From NCBI GenBank assembly GCA_028290345.1, contig JAQGKB010000086.1, positions 1 through 8,285 on the forward strand: a DNA stretch of 8,285 nucleotides, given 5' to 3'. The notes beneath the pieces were generated by a model that saw only the letters and a list, made by a program, of their open reading frames with translations, did no database searches and had not been told where the DNA came from. Position 1 is the stretch's first letter; each line of letters begins with the position of its first letter. Below, piece by piece: positions 5,611-8,285 of this stretch. Source of the DNA: Hyphomicrobiales bacterium. Lineage in GTDB: Bacteria; Pseudomonadota; Alphaproteobacteria; Rhizobiales; Devosiaceae. The translations under genes were made by a program, and so were the position numbers.

Positions 5611-5642
5611 TTGACCGTCGTCAAGTCGCTTTTCAAGCGACT
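5611..5642 (-). terminator. Tandem hairpins between the aldo/keto reductase and cbpA
   Basis: Directly after the reductase stop codon the minus strand carries AGTCGCTT-GAA-AAGCGACT (5642-5624), a perfect 8-base stem with a 3-base loop. It shares one base with TTGAC-GACG-GTCAA (5624-5611), a perfect 5-base stem that is followed by TTT. The U-tract is short, so this is an imperfect rho-independent terminator or a 3'-end-protecting structure. It suggests that the reductase and cbpA are at least partly separate transcripts. Confidence 0.45.
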
Positions 5643-6488
5643 CTAGATCATCTCCAGCGGGCGCTTGCTCGCCGGCGGGGAGAAGGCGGCGTCGAGCGTG
5701 GCAAGGTCGTCATCGGTCAGATCGATATTAGCCGCTAGCCGGTTCTCGCTGACGTGCTCTGCGCTCGTGGCCTTGGGAATGGCCATCACGCCTGGTTGCG
5801 TCAGGACGAACGCCAGGGCGATCTGCGCGGGCGTTGCGCCATGCTGGGCCGCGATGAGTTTCAGCTGCGGATGGTTGAGCAGCCGGCCCTGCTCGATCGG
5901 TGAGTAGGCCATGATCGGCACGCCGCGCTCCCGGCACCACGGCAGCAGGTCGAATTCCACGCCGCGGCGGGTGAGGTTATAGAGCACCTGGTTGGCGGCG
6001 ACCGTATTGCCGTCGGGCACGGTATAGAGCTCCTCCATGTCCTCGACATCGAAATTGCTGACGCCCCAGTACCTGATCTTGCCGGCGTCCTGCAGGTCTT
6101 CAAAAGCGGCAACCGTCTCGCTTAGCGGAAAACGCCCGCGCCAATGCAGCAGATAGAGGTCGATCTGCTCGATCCCCATCCGCTTCAGGCTTTTCTCGCA
6201 TGCGGCCTGCGTGCCCGCGCGGCTGGCATTGCCGGGCAACACCTTGCTGACTACGAACACCCTGTCGCGCCGGCCCTTGATCGCCTCGCCAACGATGCGC
6301 TCCGCCCCGCCGTCGCCATACATTTCGGCAGTGTCGATCAGCCGCATCCCCATCTCCAGTCCCAGCTGCAGGGCGGCGATTTCCTCGTCGCGCCGGCGCG
6401 GGTCCTCGCCCATGCCCCAAGTGCCTTGGCCGAGCACCGGCAGCGCTTCGCCGGAAGGTAGATCGATGGTTGCGAGGGCCTCGTTCAT
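5643..6488 (-). CDS. yeaE: Aldo/keto reductase, YeaE-like (probable methylglyoxal/carbonyl reductase)
   Basis: This 281-residue cytoplasmic oxidoreductase has an (alpha/beta)8 barrel and reduces aldehydes or ketones with NADPH. The catalytic tetrad is intact: Asp52 and Tyr57 in DTAEMYGDGGAE, Lys82 in VVSKVLP, and His115 in LYLLHW. The cofactor region near the C-terminus reads VMAIPKATSAEHVSEN, the usual phosphate-binding segment. From memory the whole sequence parallels E. coli YeaE (284 residues, active on methylglyoxal and phenylglyoxal): GQGTWGMGED near the start, the DLLPWC stretch, MAYSPIEQGRL, and the LEMI end resembling YeaE's LDMV. The start ATG 6488 has AGGAG 6 bases upstream; longer reading frames upstream enter the divergent regulatory region. 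It is the first gene on the minus strand and faces away from the diguanylate cyclase gene. The symbol denotes closest known relative; the physiological substrate here is unproven. Confidence 0.93.
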   Translation of the reverse strand: MNEALATIDLPSGEALPVLGQGTWGMGEDPRRRDEEIAALQLGLEMGMRLIDTAEMYGDGGAERIVGEAIKGRRDRVFVVSKVLPGNASRAGTQAACEKSLKRMGIEQIDLYLLHWRGRFPLSETVAAFEDLQDAGKIRYWGVSNFDVEDMEELYTVPDGNTVAANQVLYNLTRRGVEFDLLPWCRERGVPIMAYSPIEQGRLLNHPQLKLIAAQHGATPAQIALAFVLTQPGVMAIPKATSAEHVSENRLAANIDLTDDDLATLDAAFSPPASKRPLEMI

Positions 6489-6688
6489 TCTGGTCTCCTG
6501 AGCTTCGCGGCAGTGTGCAAAGAGCTTCCCACATCGAGGAGCCCGAGCGTCCGTCCGCATTGCAACGCTCGTAAGTGCCAACGCCCAAAATGCCGGAACA
6601 GCTTAACGCGTTCACAACAATATTCCTGCGACACTGATCAGGTTTCGCGCAAGCGAGGAAGTAGACGCTACATAGAAGGTATCCGGCA
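6489..6688. promoter_or_regulatory. Divergent regulatory region between the reductase and cyclase genes
   Basis: This 200-base spacer must hold both promoters. It contains a perfect 7-base dyad, CGAGCGT (6544-6550) and ACGCTCG (6565-6571), whose arm centres are 21 bases apart, about two helical turns, as expected for a dimeric regulator. Towards the reductase, TTGGGC and TGCAAT 18 bases apart (minus strand, partly within the dyad) could be a weak promoter. No convincing promoter is seen towards the cyclase, although an AT-richer patch occurs around 6615-6630. Confidence 0.4.
6544..6571. repeat. Seven-base inverted repeat, candidate operator
   Basis: CGAGCGT and ACGCTCG are perfect inverted arms separated by 14 bases, 56 bases upstream of the reductase start and 118 bases upstream of the cyclase start. 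Centre-to-centre spacing is 21 bases, which puts both half-sites on the same DNA face. The 14-base loop makes an RNA hairpin a less likely explanation. No binding protein can be named. Confidence 0.4.
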
Positions 6689-8176
6689 ATGGCAGAAGAC
6701 GGAGCGGACGGCATTTCGCAGGCCATGTTCCAGCTTGCCCCGGTCTCCCTCTGGCTGGAAGATTACAGCGGTCTGCATCAGCTCTTCGGCGAGTGGCGGG
6801 CCGCCGGGATCACCGATCTGCGCGCCCTGTTTCAGGCCGATCCCACCATGGTCGGGAAATGCGCCGACCGGATCCGCATTCTCGAAATCAACGAAAAGAC
6901 CAACAACCTGTTCGAATCCCGCGATCTCGAGCACCTTGTCGCCAATCTCGGCTCGGTGTTCCGCGACGACATGCTCGATACCCACGGCGAGGAGATGATC
7001 CAGCTCTGGGACGGGCAGCTCGAATTCTCCAACGTTTCGGTGAACTACAGCCTTGGCGGTCGCCGCATCGACATCCAGATGACCGGCCGGGTGCTGCCCG
7101 GCCATGAAGACCACTGGGATCGGGTGCTCATCGCCATCGAAGACGTGACCGAACGCGAAACCGCCCGGCGTCGCCTTGCGGAAAGCGCACTCTATGCGCA
7201 GGGCCTGTTTGCCCATTCTCCGGTTTCCCTTTGGGTCGAGGATTTTTCTTCCATCAAGCAATTGCTCGACGAGGTCCGCGCCCAGGGCATCGTCGATTTC
7301 CCGGTGTTCACCGATGTACACCCCGAATTCGTCGAGCGCTGCATGAGCGAGATCAAGGTGCTCGACGTGAACCAGCAGACGCTGGAGCTATTTGGCGCGG
7401 CGGACAAGGCCACACTGCTGAATCGCGTCGGCGACATCTTCCGCGACGACATGCTGCCGCATTTTCGCGAACAGTTGATCGACCTCTGGAACGGCAAGCT
7501 GTTCCAGCAGCGCGAGGTGATCAACTACTCGCTCTCGGGCGAAGTGGTGCACGTGCTGCTGCAGTTCTCGGTGCTGCCGGGCCATGAAGACGACTGGTCC
7601 CTGGTGCAGGTCGCCCTGACCGACATCACCGCCCGCAAGAAGGCCGAGTCCTATCTAGAATTTTTGGGCAAGCACGATGTGCTCACCAAGCTCTACAACC
7701 GCTCATTCTACGTCGACGAGCTCAACCGCATCGATCGCAAAGGCCTGTCGCCGATGTCGGTGTTGATGATCGACGTCAATGGCCTCAAGCAGGCCAATGA
7801 CCTCTGGGGCCACGCCGCCGGCGATGCCCTGCTGCGCCGCGCCGGCGAAGTTCTGGCCAAGACCGTCGAAAAGCCCTGTTGCGCTGCGCGCATCGGCGGC
7901 GATGAATTTGCCCTGCTGCTGCCCGGCGTGGATGAGCATGGCGCCGAACTCATCGCTGCCAATCTCGAGAGCATGCTGGTGCTCAACAACCAGTTCTATC
8001 CCGGCCTGCCGCTCAGCCTCGCCGTCGGGGCCGCCACCCGCGCCGAAGCCGAAAGCATCGAGGACGCCATCAAGCGGGCCGATCTGCTGATGTACCGCGC
8101 CAAGCAGGACTACCACAGCCAGTCCGCCGCCGAGCTCCGCGCCGCGCAACGAGCCTTCGATGACTGGCAGCAGTAG
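6689..8176 (+). CDS. Diguanylate cyclase with two duplicated PAS domains (PAS-PAS-GGDEF)
   Basis: This 495-residue protein would make cyclic di-GMP from two GTP in response to signals read by its PAS domains. There is no signal peptide or membrane segment, so it is cytoplasmic. PAS1 (about 13-155) and PAS2 (about 173-315) are clear copies: APVSLWLEDYS against SPVSLWVEDFS, VFRDDML against IFRDDML, VNYSLGG against INYSLSG, LPGHEDHW against LPGHEDDW, and each ends in a D(V/I)T motif. The GGDEF domain (about 330-490) starts at HDVLTKLYNRSFY, has metal-binding Asp362 in DVNGLKQANDLWGH, and the intact signature GGDEF (403-407), so catalysis is expected. The usual inhibitory RxxD site would fall five residues before GGDEF, but the residues there are EKPC, so product inhibition through that site is absent. 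There is no EAL domain. The start ATG 6689 has AAGG 9 bases upstream. It is transcribed divergently from the reductase; the sensed signal is unknown. Confidence 0.95.
   Translation: MAEDGADGISQAMFQLAPVSLWLEDYSGLHQLFGEWRAAGITDLRALFQADPTMVGKCADRIRILEINEKTNNLFESRDLEHLVANLGSVFRDDMLDTHGEEMIQLWDGQLEFSNVSVNYSLGGRRIDIQMTGRVLPGHEDHWDRVLIAIEDVTERETARRRLAESALYAQGLFAHSPVSLWVEDFSSIKQLLDEVRAQGIVDFPVFTDVHPEFVERCMSEIKVLDVNQQTLELFGAADKATLLNRVGDIFRDDMLPHFREQLIDLWNGKLFQQREVINYSLSGEVVHVLLQFSVLPGHEDDWSLVQVALTDITARKKAESYLEFLGKHDVLTKLYNRSFYVDELNRIDRKGLSPMSVLMIDVNGLKQANDLWGHAAGDALLRRAGEVLAKTVEKPCCAARIGGDEFALLLPGVDEHGAELIAANLESMLVLNNQFYPGLPLSLAVGAATRAEAESIEDAIKRADLLMYRAKQDYHSQSAAELRAAQRAFDDWQQ
6718..7677 (+). repeat. 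480-base tandem duplication encoding PAS1 and PAS2
   Basis: Three anchor matches all show exactly the same 480-base offset: CGGTCTCCCT/CGGTTTCCCT at 6741/7221, the identical 17-mer TTCCGCGACGACATGCT at 6959/7439, and GGCCATGAAGAC at 7100/7580. Units are therefore about 6718-7197 and 7198-7677 (160 codons each) with no net insertion or deletion between the anchors. The copies have diverged substantially elsewhere, so the duplication is old, while these patches stay conserved. Exact unit boundaries are approximate. Confidence 0.8.
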
Positions 8177-8285
8177 CCCTGGGAGCGCTGTCTTTAACCA
8201 AAGCCGTCAGCCGGCGAGTTCCTAAACTTGCGTGTGTTGGACATTCAAATGCTCTTTCGTTCGCCGATAAATCAACGACCGCCAG

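Noticed and set aside
5555..5645. Heat-shock (RpoH-type) promoter for cbpA using CTTGAA after the reductase
   Set aside because: The CTTGAA is part of the hairpin and no matching -10 of the CCCCAT or CYTAT type is found at the required distance.
8248..8275. Possible promoter TTCAAA-N16-GATAAA near the right edge
   Set aside because: Each box matches only four of six positions and the downstream gene is outside the window, so it cannot be judged. The remaining 8177-8285 bases show no clear terminator or gene.

Overview
The window reads as a GC-rich alphaproteobacterial chromosome segment, most likely Hyphomicrobiales and possibly Devosia-like. That placement is an inference from codon use, protein style and gene families; no rRNA or marker gene here settles it. 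Eight protein genes are supported: seven complete and one cut by the left edge. There is also one short remnant of a ninth gene. I see no tRNA, rRNA, CRISPR array, insertion sequence or prophage gene.

Layout. Positions 1-1257 (minus) hold the first 419 residues of a secreted PQQ-dependent alcohol dehydrogenase. It lacks the vicinal cysteine pair of classical methanol/ethanol dehydrogenases and has Asp where the metal-ligand Glu normally sits. A 675-base divergent spacer follows (1258-1932), with several perfect inverted repeats and candidate promoters but no recognisable gene. Next is a tight plus-strand set: a multi-pass membrane protein (1933-2556), an overlapping winged-helix regulator (2549-2938), and a second-type cis-prenyltransferase of the UppS family (2977-3684). 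Between this set and the convergent minus-strand block is the C-terminal tail of a glyoxalase/VOC protein (about 3752-3814, plus), a gene relic that overlaps the 3' end of trxC.

The minus-strand block, in transcription order, is a YeaE-like aldo/keto reductase (6488-5643), cbpA (5554-4634), cbpM (4637-4308, ATGA overlap with cbpA) and trxC (4268-3789). Two back-to-back hairpins separate the reductase from cbpA. Divergent from the reductase across a 200-base regulatory region is a PAS-PAS-GGDEF diguanylate cyclase (6689-8176). Its two PAS domains arose from an exact-length 480-base tandem duplication. The last 109 bases hold no supported feature.

How the parts fit. The cbpA-cbpM-trxC block is a protein-quality and thiol-redox unit: a DnaJ-type co-chaperone, its dedicated inhibitor, and a zinc-containing thioredoxin. 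The reductase (carbonyl/methylglyoxal reduction) next to it and the decayed VOC gene on its far side suggest an electrophile/oxidative-stress neighbourhood, but this is inference. The membrane protein-regulator-UppS set looks like a separate, self-regulated polyprenyl module. No wholly new system is evident. The items most worth checking are the atypical PQQ enzyme active site, the VOC relic at the junction, the regulator-linked second prenyltransferase and the duplicated-PAS cyclase without an inhibitory site.
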